Shown: one piece after another, positions 14,418 through 21,358 of the stretch | Position numbering within the stretch: the first letter of the stretch is position 1 | Layout of the letters: each line of letters starts with the position of its first letter | IMG/VR virus record: IMGVR_UViG_3300042384_000043 | Coordinates: 1 to 34,311 of that record | Strand: one strand, 5' to 3' | DNA: 34,311 bases | Origin: a virus | Position numbers and translations under genes: made by a program | Notes under the pieces: model-generated | What the model saw: only the letters and a program-made list of their open reading frames with translations | What the model was told of the DNA's origin: nothing | Database searches by the model: none

Positions 14418-16471
14418 TAGAATGTTCCTCCAAAGATGCCAGTTGTTGCCGTTACTGTCGTTGCGGCTACAGTGGTAAATGCGCCAGTGGTTGGTGTTGT
14501 AGCACCAACAGTTCCGTTAATGTTAATTGATGCAGTACCCGTTAAGTTTGTAACTGTACCGCTTGATGGCGTACCTAGCGCACCATTGAACGTCACAAAA
14601 GCGCCAGCAGAGCCTACGTTAAGCGCAAGAGCAGTTCCAACACCTGTACCTAGTCCAGTAATAGATCCGACCGCTGGAGTTATCGTGGTATTGCCTGCCA
14701 AAGTCAACTGACCCTGCTGGTTTACCGTGAATGTACCTACCTGCGTAGCAGAGCCGTATGCACCAGCAGTTACCGCTGTGTTTGTAATGCTGAACTGAGT
14801 ACCCGCAAGGGTCAGACCTGTACCTGCTGTGTAAGAGCCTGCACCTGTGAACTGTATCCACGTAACAGGGCTTGTACCAACAATCGTTACTGGGTCAGTC
14901 TGAACCCATCCAGTGCTTCCGTACAGCGTACCGTAAGTGATAAAGGTAAAGTCACCGCTTGCCATCTCAGGCGCGGTATCAAAGTCAGTTGCACGAGTTA
15001 AAACCGTACCACCAGTTGCCCATGTGTAAATACCGTTGTTGGCTTGCGTAGCCTCGTTTTTTACAAGAACACGGTCGCCATTCAAGAGCGTGTAGCCATC
15101 TAAAACAGTCAACGCAACAGACAATGTCAAAGTAGCGCCAACACCAGCCGTGCCGTTGTTGTAAGTTACCGTGCCACCAGTGATAGATGCAAGCGTATTC
15201 GGTGTTGCCGCATTACAAGACGGATGAACGTGAAGTCCCTCAGCAACTGCATCTACATACTGCTTGGTGGCTAAGTCAAGCGCCGCAACTGGGTCTTGCG
15301 TGACCGTCACAGATGTAAGACCAGCAAGTGTCAGGCTAGTAGCGCCTAATGCAATTGCTGTAGTTCCTACTGTAATTGAGCTGTTTGTCAATCCAGCATT
15401 TGGAATAGTGGCAACAGCAGTGACAGGGCTTGCTCCATTACCAACTAAATAACCAGTCAGCGTAGTTGCACCAGTACCACCATTAGGGACACCTAAAGTC
15501 CCTGCAAGAACGACTGCTCCTGTAGATGCGGTGCTTGGTGTAAGACCAGTAGTCCCAGCGCTAAAGCTTGTGACACCACCAGCCGCACCATTTGCCGCGG
15601 CAGTGATCTGACCTTGAGCATTGACAGTGATGTTGGCAGAAGTGTAGCTACCAGCCGTCACCGTGGTGTTAGCGATCGAAATAGTTCCAGTTGAGGTGAT
15701 GGGGCCGCCCGTGAGACCCGTACCCGTAGCGACCGATGTAACGCCAGTACCTGTGACAATTGCACCCCAAGCGTTATTCGCATAACCCTCAAAGGTTCCT
15801 GTCGTGGTGTTATAGCGAAGCTCACCATTATTTGGAATGGCGGCGCGCTCAGCGGTTGTGCCGATGGGTAGGGTGACGCCCTCAGTGCCGGGCAACTCTG
15901 GGTTTGTCGTAATCGCAAACGTAGGGTTACCAGCGGAGCCGTTTCCGTTGGTTATCGTGATCTGGTTTGCCGTACCCAAAAGGTCACGACCAGACACCGT
16001 CGTACCACCACCAGTCATGGCAAGCATACCTGTGCCAGACAACCCAGCCACAGAAGCCGCAACACCGCTCAAAGCAAATGTTGGGTTGCCTGATACGCCA
16101 TCGCCATTGGTTATGCTTAAACCGTTGCCAGAGGCTGTCAAAGTACGAGCTACTACCGCGCTACCAGATTTGGCAATAACACCGTTAGACGCCGTTTCAA
16201 GGCTTCCTGAGACAGCATTTAGGGTGATCTGAAGGGTAGATTGAGCTCCACCATCAACCAAGCCAATACCAGTACCACCAGACAGCGCTCTGCTGTTAGC
16301 AAGTTGAGGTGTTTGGACAACGGTAAGGTACTGATAAGGTTGTGAAGGAGACGCCGCAATAGCGCCTGTCGTGGTGCGTACGGTTTGACCATTCTGGACG
16401 ATAGGAACAGATTCTGAACCAGTAATCGCACCAGCGGCAGGTAATTGTGTGATCGTTACTTGTGCGGACAT
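14417..16471 (-). CDS. Large tail fibre-like protein
   Basis: 684 aa, rich in Gly, Thr, Ala and Ser, as in trimeric tail fibres. The N-terminus (Gln-Val-Thr-Ile-Thr-Gln-Leu-Pro) resembles the virion-binding end of such fibres. Repeated shaft modules are visible: Ile-Thr-Asn-Gly-x-Gly (about 119-124 and 172-177), Val-Thr-Ala-Gly-Ser-Tyr with a Gln-Gly-Gln-Ile-Thr end (271-290 and a second copy near 566-590), and Asn-Gly-Gly-Thr-Gly-Ala-Thr (330-336). Residues about 455-540 carry a Gly-Asp-Arg-Val-Leu-Val-Lys-Asn segment common in phage fibres. It ends in Gly-Ile-Phe-Gly-Gly-Thr-Phe, whose codons include a ribosome site for the next gene. The receptor cannot be inferred. Confidence 0.78.
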   Translation of the reverse strand: MSAQVTITQLPAAGAITGSESVPIVQNGQTVRTTTGAIAASPSQPYQYLTVVQTPQLANSRALSGGTGIGLVDGGAQSTLQITLNAVSGSLETASNGVIAKSGSAVVARTLTASGNGLSITNGDGVSGNPTFALSGVAASVAGLSGTGMLAMTGGGTTVSGRDLLGTANQITITNGNGSAGNPTFAITTNPELPGTEGVTLPIGTTAERAAIPNNGELRYNTTTGTFEGYANNAWGAIVTGTGVTSVATGTGLTGGPITSTGTISIANTTVTAGSYTSANITVNAQGQITAAANGAAGGVTSFSAGTTGLTPSTASTGAVVLAGTLGVPNGGTGATTLTGYLVGNGASPVTAVATIPNAGLTNSSITVGTTAIALGATSLTLAGLTSVTVTQDPVAALDLATKQYVDAVAEGLHVHPSCNAATPNTLASITGGTVTYNNGTAGVGATLTLSVALTVLDGYTLLNGDRVLVKNEATQANNGIYTWATGGTVLTRATDFDTAPEMASGDFTFITYGTLYGSTGWVQTDPVTIVGTSPVTWIQFTGAGSYTAGTGLTLAGTQFSITNTAVTAGAYGSATQVGTFTVNQQGQLTLAGNTTITPAVGSITGLGTGVGTALALNVGSAGAFVTFNGALGTPSSGTVTNLTGTASININGTVGATTPTTGAFTTVAATTVTATTGIFGGTF
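14427..14431 (-). promoter_or_regulatory. Ribosome binding site inside the fibre C-terminus
   Basis: The two Gly codons near the end of the 684-aa gene read GGAGGA on the minus strand. They sit nine bases before the ATG at 14417, which itself shares a base with the fibre stop (TAATG). This couples translation of the 165-aa protein to the fibre. Confidence 0.7.
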
Positions 16472-16472
16472 A

Positions 16473-16820
16473 TTATGGGCTCAGTTGGTCTAGGTTACCG
16501 TTATTCTCAGGATCCTGAGTGTTACCCTCTGTCGAGATGATAAAGCTACCACCAGTGATACCGTTTTGGGTAGTGACAATGTTGTTGTCATTGGCGGCAA
16601 CGCTCACATCAGGGCGTGGGAATCTGATCGTTATTCTCTCAGTTTTTCGGGCTGGAAGTCTATAGGGATCTTTCTCATCAGCGCATCCTTGCCCACAGAC
16701 TTGTAAGCCGGGGAAATTGGGGTCAGGTCTCATCTGATCATGGTCGCGTTTCATCTTGCAACGATCACAGATCGCTATCGATAAAGTAGCGTTGCCACGA
16801 GTGTCGAGGAAGACTGGCAT
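16473..16820 (-). CDS. Zinc-ribbon-like phage protein
   Basis: 115 aa. Two Cys pairs, Cys18-x-x-Cys21 and Cys42-x-x-x-Cys46, separated by 20 residues with Asp-Pro-Asn-Phe-Pro-Gly, suggest one zinc site. This is followed by Asp-Pro-Tyr-Arg-Leu-Pro-Ala-Arg and a Phe-Pro-Arg-Pro-Asp-Val strand. I have seen this layout in phages next to tail genes; its role is unknown. The C-terminal 35 residues are polar and probably flexible. It starts in the same base that ends the endonuclease gene, and the fibre gene begins two bases after its stop. Confidence 0.72.
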   Translation of the reverse strand: MPVFLDTRGNATLSIAICDRCKMKRDHDQMRPDPNFPGLQVCGQGCADEKDPYRLPARKTERITIRFPRPDVSVAANDNNIVTTQNGITGGSFIISTEGNTQDPENNGNLDQLSP

Positions 16821-17335
16821 TAGTGAGTTCTCCCTTGCGCGGCAAGAGTAGCACTGCGAGAGGCAACACGTTTGGCAATCTGCTCTGGCGTTTGCTTGCG
16901 ACCTTTGCCAGCTTTGCCGCCCTTGCTAAAGAAGTTTTCAGGCATAGGCTTTAGTTTGCCAACCAGCCATGGTGTTGGGCGTGGTATGCCCTTCAGTGGG
17001 CTGACATAGTCTTCGCCACGAGGCTTGCTCATTGGGGGCTTAAAACCACCAACAGCAATGTTCCAGCCAATCAATTGTTCAGGGCGAAGCTTGCTTTCAA
17101 TGTCGTAGCAGTATTCAAGGTCTGAAACCAACACAACCTCTTTAATTAGAGTGTCCCAGCCGTATTTGTTGATTGCGTTTGACAAGATTGCATTGTCATG
17201 TCGCTTGTTCTTATGAGCCCACTTGTGACCGTAATTCCAACGCTTATCTGCGTCTTTGGACACGCCAACATAACCCTCAGTTAACATATCACTGTGGTGT
17301 GGTGCGCGGATCCAATAGACGGAGCAAACGGTCAT
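16820..17335 (-). CDS. GIY-YIG homing endonuclease, free-standing
   Basis: 171 aa. GIY-YIG enzymes cut DNA at a specific site and spread their own gene. The degenerate signature is Val-Tyr-Trp-Ile (6-9) and Gly-Tyr-Val-Gly (21-24), followed by Arg32, His37, an Asn-rich helix, the metal-binding Glu80 in Tyr-Asp-Ile-Glu, and Asn92 in Gly-Trp-Asn-Ile. The C-terminal Thr-Pro-Glu-Gln-Ile-Ala-Lys-Arg (149-156) looks like a NUMOD-type DNA-binding motif. The ATG overlaps the adaptor stop (ATGA), so it rides on late transcription. No intron boundary is visible around it, so it acts as an intergenic mobile gene. Confidence 0.82.
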   Translation of the reverse strand: MTVCSVYWIRAPHHSDMLTEGYVGVSKDADKRWNYGHKWAHKNKRHDNAILSNAINKYGWDTLIKEVVLVSDLEYCYDIESKLRPEQLIGWNIAVGGFKPPMSKPRGEDYVSPLKGIPRPTPWLVGKLKPMPENFFSKGGKAGKGRKQTPEQIAKRVASRSATLAAQGRTH

Positions 17336-18402
17336 CGTGTGTAAACTCCTATGTTGGGTGCCAAATAGATCGGACTACGATCACGCTCTTCCTGCTCCAC
17401 TTGGTTCAGGTACTTCTCGGCTTGACCTTCAAGGTATTGGATGCGCGCCATGTCAACGCCCGGCAACTCGAGCGCCATCCTATGCGACAACATCATCAAC
17501 GTCGCCTCATACCATCGAGTTGGGATGTACAGCTCGTTTGTCAGCGAGCCAACGTCCATGATCTGTTTGCTGTACCACACGGTAATTTGTACAAACGGAT
17601 CACTGGGGACGGGCCACAAGTACAGCGATGGCAAGGGAATAGTGCGATCAAACCAGAATTGGAAGGGTTGGTTTGATGTGAAGTTCTTGTTTGGCAGGTT
17701 CGTGTAGTCATCGCGATTCAGGCGGGACATAGTGATCTCAGTGGAATTATTTCCAACGTAGAACTCACGCAAAGCCAAGGTAGTCCCACCAGAGGCGCGA
17801 ACGCGGTAGTACTGCACGGCTTGACCGGGGTTTATGTCCGTCCAGATCCACTGGTTGTCCGTCACAGCCACGGCGCCAAGGTTTTGGAGGGTAGTCCACG
17901 TACTGTTATCTGTTGAGTACTCAAGGGTCAACGTCCATGTAGCGCTTCCACCACCTGCTATGTACGGCAGGATACCGATGGAGCCAGCATAAATGTCTTG
18001 GTTTGTCCCAAAGTTAGCTGAAATGTTGCCGTTCGCGCTTGTCTGTTGGCAGAACGTGTCTACGTCGTTATCACCCACGTTGCCAACCGTACCACCCGCA
18101 GAGGATGTGTAGCTCGCGCTAGGGCGGTTCATGGTGCGATAGAGCACGTTTAGAGCGTCGTTTGCACCTGCGGGTAGGGTGTATATGTAATTGTTCGGAG
18201 AAACGCCCAAAACGATCTTATCGATGGCGAAATACTGTATTCCGATGTTGATCAGGTTCTGAAGAAGAAAGCTCAAAGACTGACGAGCGGACACAAGTTG
18301 CTCAGAGGTCAACTCTTCGGCTAATTTGCCTGCACGTCTCGCACCATGATCAATCAGGGTTTGTACGTTAACTGTCTGACCGTATGTATCTGAGTACGCC
18401 AT
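17332..18402 (-). CDS. Head-tail adaptor (gp4-like) with inserted discoidin-like domain
   Basis: 356 aa. Residues 10-60 are helical with the Gly-Ala-Arg-Arg-Ala-Gly-Lys-Leu and Ala-Arg-Gln-Ser-Leu pattern seen in gp4-like adaptor proteins, which bind below the portal and receive the tail. Residues 255-335 hold a second conserved half: Trp-Pro-Val-Pro, a Tyr-Ser-Lys-Gln strand and Thr-Arg-Trp-Tyr-Glu-Ala. Between them, about 94-216, lies a beta-rich segment with Trp-Thr-Leu-Thr-Leu-Glu-Tyr-Ser-Thr-Asp, Trp-Thr-Thr-Leu and Tyr-Tyr-Arg-Val-Arg, typical of F5/8 type C (discoidin) domains. An AAGGAAT site precedes the ATG. Its stop overlaps the homing endonuclease start. Confidence 0.75.
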   Translation of the reverse strand: MAYSDTYGQTVNVQTLIDHGARRAGKLAEELTSEQLVSARQSLSFLLQNLINIGIQYFAIDKIVLGVSPNNYIYTLPAGANDALNVLYRTMNRPSASYTSSAGGTVGNVGDNDVDTFCQQTSANGNISANFGTNQDIYAGSIGILPYIAGGGSATWTLTLEYSTDNSTWTTLQNLGAVAVTDNQWIWTDINPGQAVQYYRVRASGGTTLALREFYVGNNSTEITMSRLNRDDYTNLPNKNFTSNQPFQFWFDRTIPLPSLYLWPVPSDPFVQITVWYSKQIMDVGSLTNELYIPTRWYEATLMMLSHRMALELPGVDMARIQYLEGQAEKYLNQVEQEERDRSPIYLAPNIGVYTR

Positions 18403-18411
18403 TTGTATTCC

Positions 18412-18663
18412 TTACCAGCCGGGGCAGTTCCACCGTTGCATCGATGCGCGTGATCGACTGCCCTTTTCGCTCTTTTCTGCTACTGCCCCCATTCTCGCGC
18501 AAAACGCATCTCTACGCGAGCCCCCTTGGGGTTGTGGAGCCTTTAAATTTGAGCCAGTCTCGCGGTTGTACTTAGCGCGACCTTTGGCTGTAAGTCCAGC
18601 TCCTTGTTTGGCAGGGAGCTTCTCACCGCGACCGATTGCAAGACTTACGTTCTTTTTGCTCAT
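18412..18663 (-). CDS. Small basic protein with Ser/Arg-Phe-Cys-Ala-Arg-Met motif (DUF6321-like, tentative)
   Basis: 83 aa, very basic. It contains Gly-Leu-Thr-Ala-Lys-Gly-Arg-Ala-Lys-Tyr-Asn-Arg at about 23-34 and Arg-Arg-Asp-Ala-Phe-Cys-Ala-Arg-Met at 50-58. That second segment is the hallmark of a short family seen in cyanophages and many environmental phages, which I believe carries the DUF6321 label. Its role is unknown. It is translationally coupled to the 92-aa gene, and the two probably act together. Confidence 0.72.
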   Translation of the reverse strand: MSKKNVSLAIGRGEKLPAKQGAGLTAKGRAKYNRETGSNLKAPQPQGGSRRDAFCARMGAVAEKSEKGSRSRASMQRWNCPGW

Positions 18664-18938
18664 TTTACTTTGGCTGTTCTGGCGGATTGCTTGAAGGCTT
18701 TAGCCGTTGGCGCACCTTCGCTACCCACTCTACGCATCTTTTCCCCAGAGCCTTCAGCAATTCTTTCACGTTTTGCATTGATATTTTCATACAAGCCGCC
18801 TCCTTTAAATTTCTTACCCTCATCAGCCTTGGCAAACTCTTTGCCGACCTTTTGAGAGATACCCACCTTCTTGGCGAACGCAGGGTTGTGTGCGACCGCC
18901 TGCATCAAGTTGTGTTGAGAAGATGATTTGCTTGGCAT
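18660..18938 (-). CDS. Small basic protein of phage structural regions, 92 aa
   Basis: Starts two bases after the preceding stop and overlaps the next ATG (ATGA). The sequence begins Met-Pro-Ser-Lys-Ser and has His-Asn-Leu-Met-Gln-Ala-Val-Ala-His-Asn-Pro-Ala-Phe-Ala at 9-22, followed by a Lys-rich stretch and a Gly-Ser-Gly-Glu-Lys-Met-Arg patch near 63-69. I know very similar short basic proteins from environmental phages, always of unknown function. Its net positive charge suggests contact with DNA or acidic virion proteins. Confidence 0.7.
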   Translation of the reverse strand: MPSKSSSQHNLMQAVAHNPAFAKKVGISQKVGKEFAKADEGKKFKGGGLYENINAKRERIAEGSGEKMRRVGSEGAPTAKAFKQSARTAKVK

Positions 18939-18940
18939 GA

Positions 18941-19720
18941 TTAGTCAGGGTTCTTGATGTAGATGCCTTCAAACTCAGCAGACACATTGGAAGTTCCTGC
19001 TGAAGCAATTGCCCTAATTTCAATGTCTGTCTTTTCAGCAAAAGCAAGCGGTGTGTGCAGATCAAGCACGAAGTCTCCGTTGCCGGGGATACGCGCTGAA
19101 CTTTGTATTCTAAACACACCACCCAATGGGCGTTGAATCAATTGAAAGTTGGTTGATGCGTTTGCGGTTGAGTTTGCAGATGTAAAGAAAGTTCCCATTA
19201 AATACAGTGTGTACCCAGCAGGGACAGTCCAAAACGCCATCTGTGTTTGGTTTGCGGTAAGGGTAATCATGCCGTAAACGGTTGCAGGTACACCAGAAGT
19301 AACAGTACCTGTGCCAGCATAGATAGTGCCTGCGGCAGTTGCACCAGAACCAGCGGTGGTTACATACATACGAGAAATACGCAAGTAACTGTTGCCAGTA
19401 TTGACTGCTGTTTGCCCATCTAAAAGGACAGACTCGCTAATTTCGTTGTAATTTGCATCAAGACCAAAAATAGCAATTGTTCTTGCGCCAGTTCCAGCAG
19501 AAGTATCGTCTGCGCTTGAGCTAGAGATTTTCATTACAGTGGCAGAAGCGGGGTATGCATACGTTCCGCCTTGTGCCCAAACTGTTTCTACGGATGTGCC
19601 GACATCACCGTTGATGCCAAACTTAAATAAGGCTTTGTGACCATCAACTTGCCCACGGGCTACTTGCAGTTCAAATGGCTCATACGCACCTTGGCGTGTT
19701 GCAGAAGAATAAGTTCCCAT
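18941..19720 (-). CDS. Beta-rich minor structural protein, function unknown
   Basis: 259 aa when started at the ATG at 19720, which has a GGAG site six bases upstream; an upstream TTG in frame overlaps that site and is less likely. The N-terminus is Met-Gly-Thr-Tyr-Ser-Ser-Ala-Thr-Arg-Gln. The body is beta-rich with Gly, Ala, Thr and Ser and regular hydrophobic alternation, and it ends with Ile-Tyr-Ile-Lys-Asn-Pro-Asp. It may be a neck or head-surface protein. No named family is recognised. It is the first gene after the strong terminator. Confidence 0.65.
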   Translation of the reverse strand: MGTYSSATRQGAYEPFELQVARGQVDGHKALFKFGINGDVGTSVETVWAQGGTYAYPASATVMKISSSSADDTSAGTGARTIAIFGLDANYNEISESVLLDGQTAVNTGNSYLRISRMYVTTAGSGATAAGTIYAGTGTVTSGVPATVYGMITLTANQTQMAFWTVPAGYTLYLMGTFFTSANSTANASTNFQLIQRPLGGVFRIQSSARIPGNGDFVLDLHTPLAFAEKTDIEIRAIASAGTSNVSAEFEGIYIKNPD

Positions 19721-19740
19721 GTGGGTCTCCAAAATTCAAA

Positions 19741-19768
19741 TTAAAAGTGGGAGCCGAAGCCCCCACTT
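19741..19768 (-). terminator. Rho-independent terminator with UUCG tetraloop
   Basis: On the minus strand a 10-pair stem (one G-T pair) with arms AAGTGGGGGC and GCTCCCACTT encloses a TTCG loop and is followed by TTTTAATTT. It starts five bases after the stop of the glycine-pair repeat gene. This is the clearest terminator in the window. No good promoter is visible between it and the next gene, so downstream genes must be reached by read-through or antitermination. Confidence 0.82.
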
Positions 19769-19772
19769 AGGT

Positions 19773-20852
19773 TCAGCACTTTACTGATCCACCACGTTTC
19801 TTTGCAGGGGTGACAGTCACGGACTTCTCAGTCTTGGTGACAGATCCGTTTGCCTTTTTAGCGATGTCTCGCTCTTTATCGGTAACGGAACCCATGCCAG
19901 AGAACAAGCTCTTAGCACCCTCATATAGCTTGCTAGGAATGTTACGGATGGCTTTTGCCATGTCCATTTCACTCTCAGATGGGCCAATCGATTTGTCGTA
20001 AGCGCCTTTGGATAGGTCAGTTACTTTTCCGCCATCTTGATACTTCAGGTTGCTCTGGGCTTTCGCTTGCTTCATCGCTGTTGCGTTCTCAGCCTTGAAG
20101 GCAGATTGCTCTTTCTTCTGGGCTGGGGTCACACTGCCACCCTTTTTAAAGGTGCCTGATTGACGATCATTGCTGACAGGAGCAGATGGTTTCTTAGCTG
20201 GGTATGCTACGGCGCGACCGCTGTCGTTAACAGCTCCCCCCGTAGCGAAGTGCTTTTTTGTTGCACCGCCTTTTTTGTAACCACCGCCGTTACCTAACTT
20301 GACATCACCTGTGGGGGCGCTGTTGTTGTCAGGATGAGCTGTGACCATCTTGGTGTTGCGATATGCACCGCCTTGACCTTCGGTGTTGATGATGCCATCT
20401 TTAGCAATAGCGCCACCCTTTTTGTAACCACCTTGACCATTGACCACGCCACCTGTGGCGTAACCGCCGGGCTTCGTAGACTTGGCAATGCCACCAGTAG
20501 CAAGACCTTTGTGACCCTTGCTTGCAGGCTTAGACTCGTGAGACTTCAGTTCTTTTTCAAGACCCTTCATCTTCGACATCTCAGCCTTGTGCGTAGCCTT
20601 GGACTCGCCGCCGTCTTTCATTCCGCTTGGCATACCCTTCATCCCAGCCATAGCCGCACGACGTGCCGCCATAGAAGGACGCTTAGGACGAGCAACGGGC
20701 ATCATGCCACCGCGAGCAGGCATAGCAGACATCGCAGATGGCATAGCCATCATTCCGCCGTCAGCCTTTTTCACGGATCCGCCTTTTTTGAGCTTTAACT
20801 CAACTGTAGGCTCAGTGGTCATCATTTTGACCATTGGTTTAAATTGACCCAT
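19773..20852 (-). CDS. Glycine-pair repeat protein, Lys/Met-rich, function unknown
   Basis: 359 aa with low complexity and a strongly basic, Met-rich first 100 residues. It carries at least a dozen Gly-Gly pairs in short units of the form aromatic/Leu, Ala or Lys, Thr or Lys, Gly-Gly, small residue. Examples are Leu-Lys-Lys-Gly-Gly-Ser-Val (21-27), Tyr-Ala-Thr-Gly-Gly-Val-Val (131-137), Tyr-Lys-Lys-Gly-Gly-Ala at 143 and 192, and Phe-Ala-Thr-Gly-Gly-Ala-Val (202-208). The C-terminal third is less repetitive and partly helical. The protein is probably disordered and could bind DNA or coat other virion proteins. I do not recognise a characterised relative. A strong terminator hairpin lies five bases after the stop, ending this transcription segment. 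Confidence 0.7.
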   Translation of the reverse strand: MGQFKPMVKMMTTEPTVELKLKKGGSVKKADGGMMAMPSAMSAMPARGGMMPVARPKRPSMAARRAAMAGMKGMPSGMKDGGESKATHKAEMSKMKGLEKELKSHESKPASKGHKGLATGGIAKSTKPGGYATGGVVNGQGGYKKGGAIAKDGIINTEGQGGAYRNTKMVTAHPDNNSAPTGDVKLGNGGGYKKGGATKKHFATGGAVNDSGRAVAYPAKKPSAPVSNDRQSGTFKKGGSVTPAQKKEQSAFKAENATAMKQAKAQSNLKYQDGGKVTDLSKGAYDKSIGPSESEMDMAKAIRNIPSKLYEGAKSLFSGMGSVTDKERDIAKKANGSVTKTEKSVTVTPAKKRGGSVKC

Positions 20853-20863
20853 GATCGTGCTCC

Positions 20864-21313
20864 TTAAACTTTCTGAGCATACACAACGGTCAGGCGGATA
20901 ACGCCTTGTGTTGTGCTGATCGTGCCATCAGGGTCAAGCGTAACAACAACAGAGGTATTAGTACCAATGTCGCTCATTGCAAGCAACTGTGCGGCTGTAA
21001 AAGTTAAAGCAATACGACCACCTGCAAACACATCTGTCGAGGACACGTATTGTGTACCTGCGGCGGCTGTGCCAACGGTCATTGCGATTGCTGTAGCTGT
21101 TCCGCCACCCACCGCCTCATTCACAACCATGTCAGCAAAAAAGCTGATGATTTGTGATGAAGCAGGGAGAGTCAGAGTTGCGCTAGTAGCGGTGCCCGCG
21201 GCGGCGGTTGTGACAGTAGTTGTCTGAGACATGACGACGAAACCGCCGTCAACAGTGTCAGTCAAAGTGCCAGAACCAGCGCGCAGGGTAGAACCAAAAT
21301 AGGTTTGTGCCAT
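20864..21313 (-). CDS. Small beta-rich structural protein, function unknown
   Basis: 149 aa composed mostly of Thr, Ala, Gly, Ser and Val in alternating patterns that suggest beta-strands. It has few charged residues, no signal peptide and no membrane helix. A strong AAGGAG site precedes the ATG. It follows the capsid gene directly and has the look of a head- or neck-associated protein, but I recognise no family. Its TAA overlaps the ribosome site of the next gene. Confidence 0.6.
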   Translation of the reverse strand: MAQTYFGSTLRAGSGTLTDTVDGGFVVMSQTTTVTTAAAGTATSATLTLPASSQIISFFADMVVNEAVGGGTATAIAMTVGTAAAGTQYVSSTDVFAGGRIALTFTAAQLLAMSDIGTNTSVVVTLDPDGTISTTQGVIRLTVVYAQKV

Positions 21314-21332
21314 TGTCTTTTCTCCTTAAAGC

Positions 21333-21352
21333 GCGGGGGGCGAACCCCCCAC
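21333..21352 (-). terminator. GC-rich hairpin after the capsid gene, possible partial terminator
   Basis: On the minus strand, six G residues and six C residues enclose a TTCG tetraloop, extended by a G-C and a T-G pair. The stem begins about seven bases after the capsid stop and is followed by only three T residues and the ribosome site of the next gene. It could be a weak terminator or a stabiliser of the capsid mRNA end. It could also lower expression of downstream genes relative to the capsid. Confidence 0.6.
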
Positions 21353-21358
21353 TTGGTT

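Noticed and set aside
17332-17335. Group I intron at the homing endonuclease
   Set aside because: The adaptor gene ends normally and overlaps the endonuclease start by four bases; no split gene or intron core was seen.
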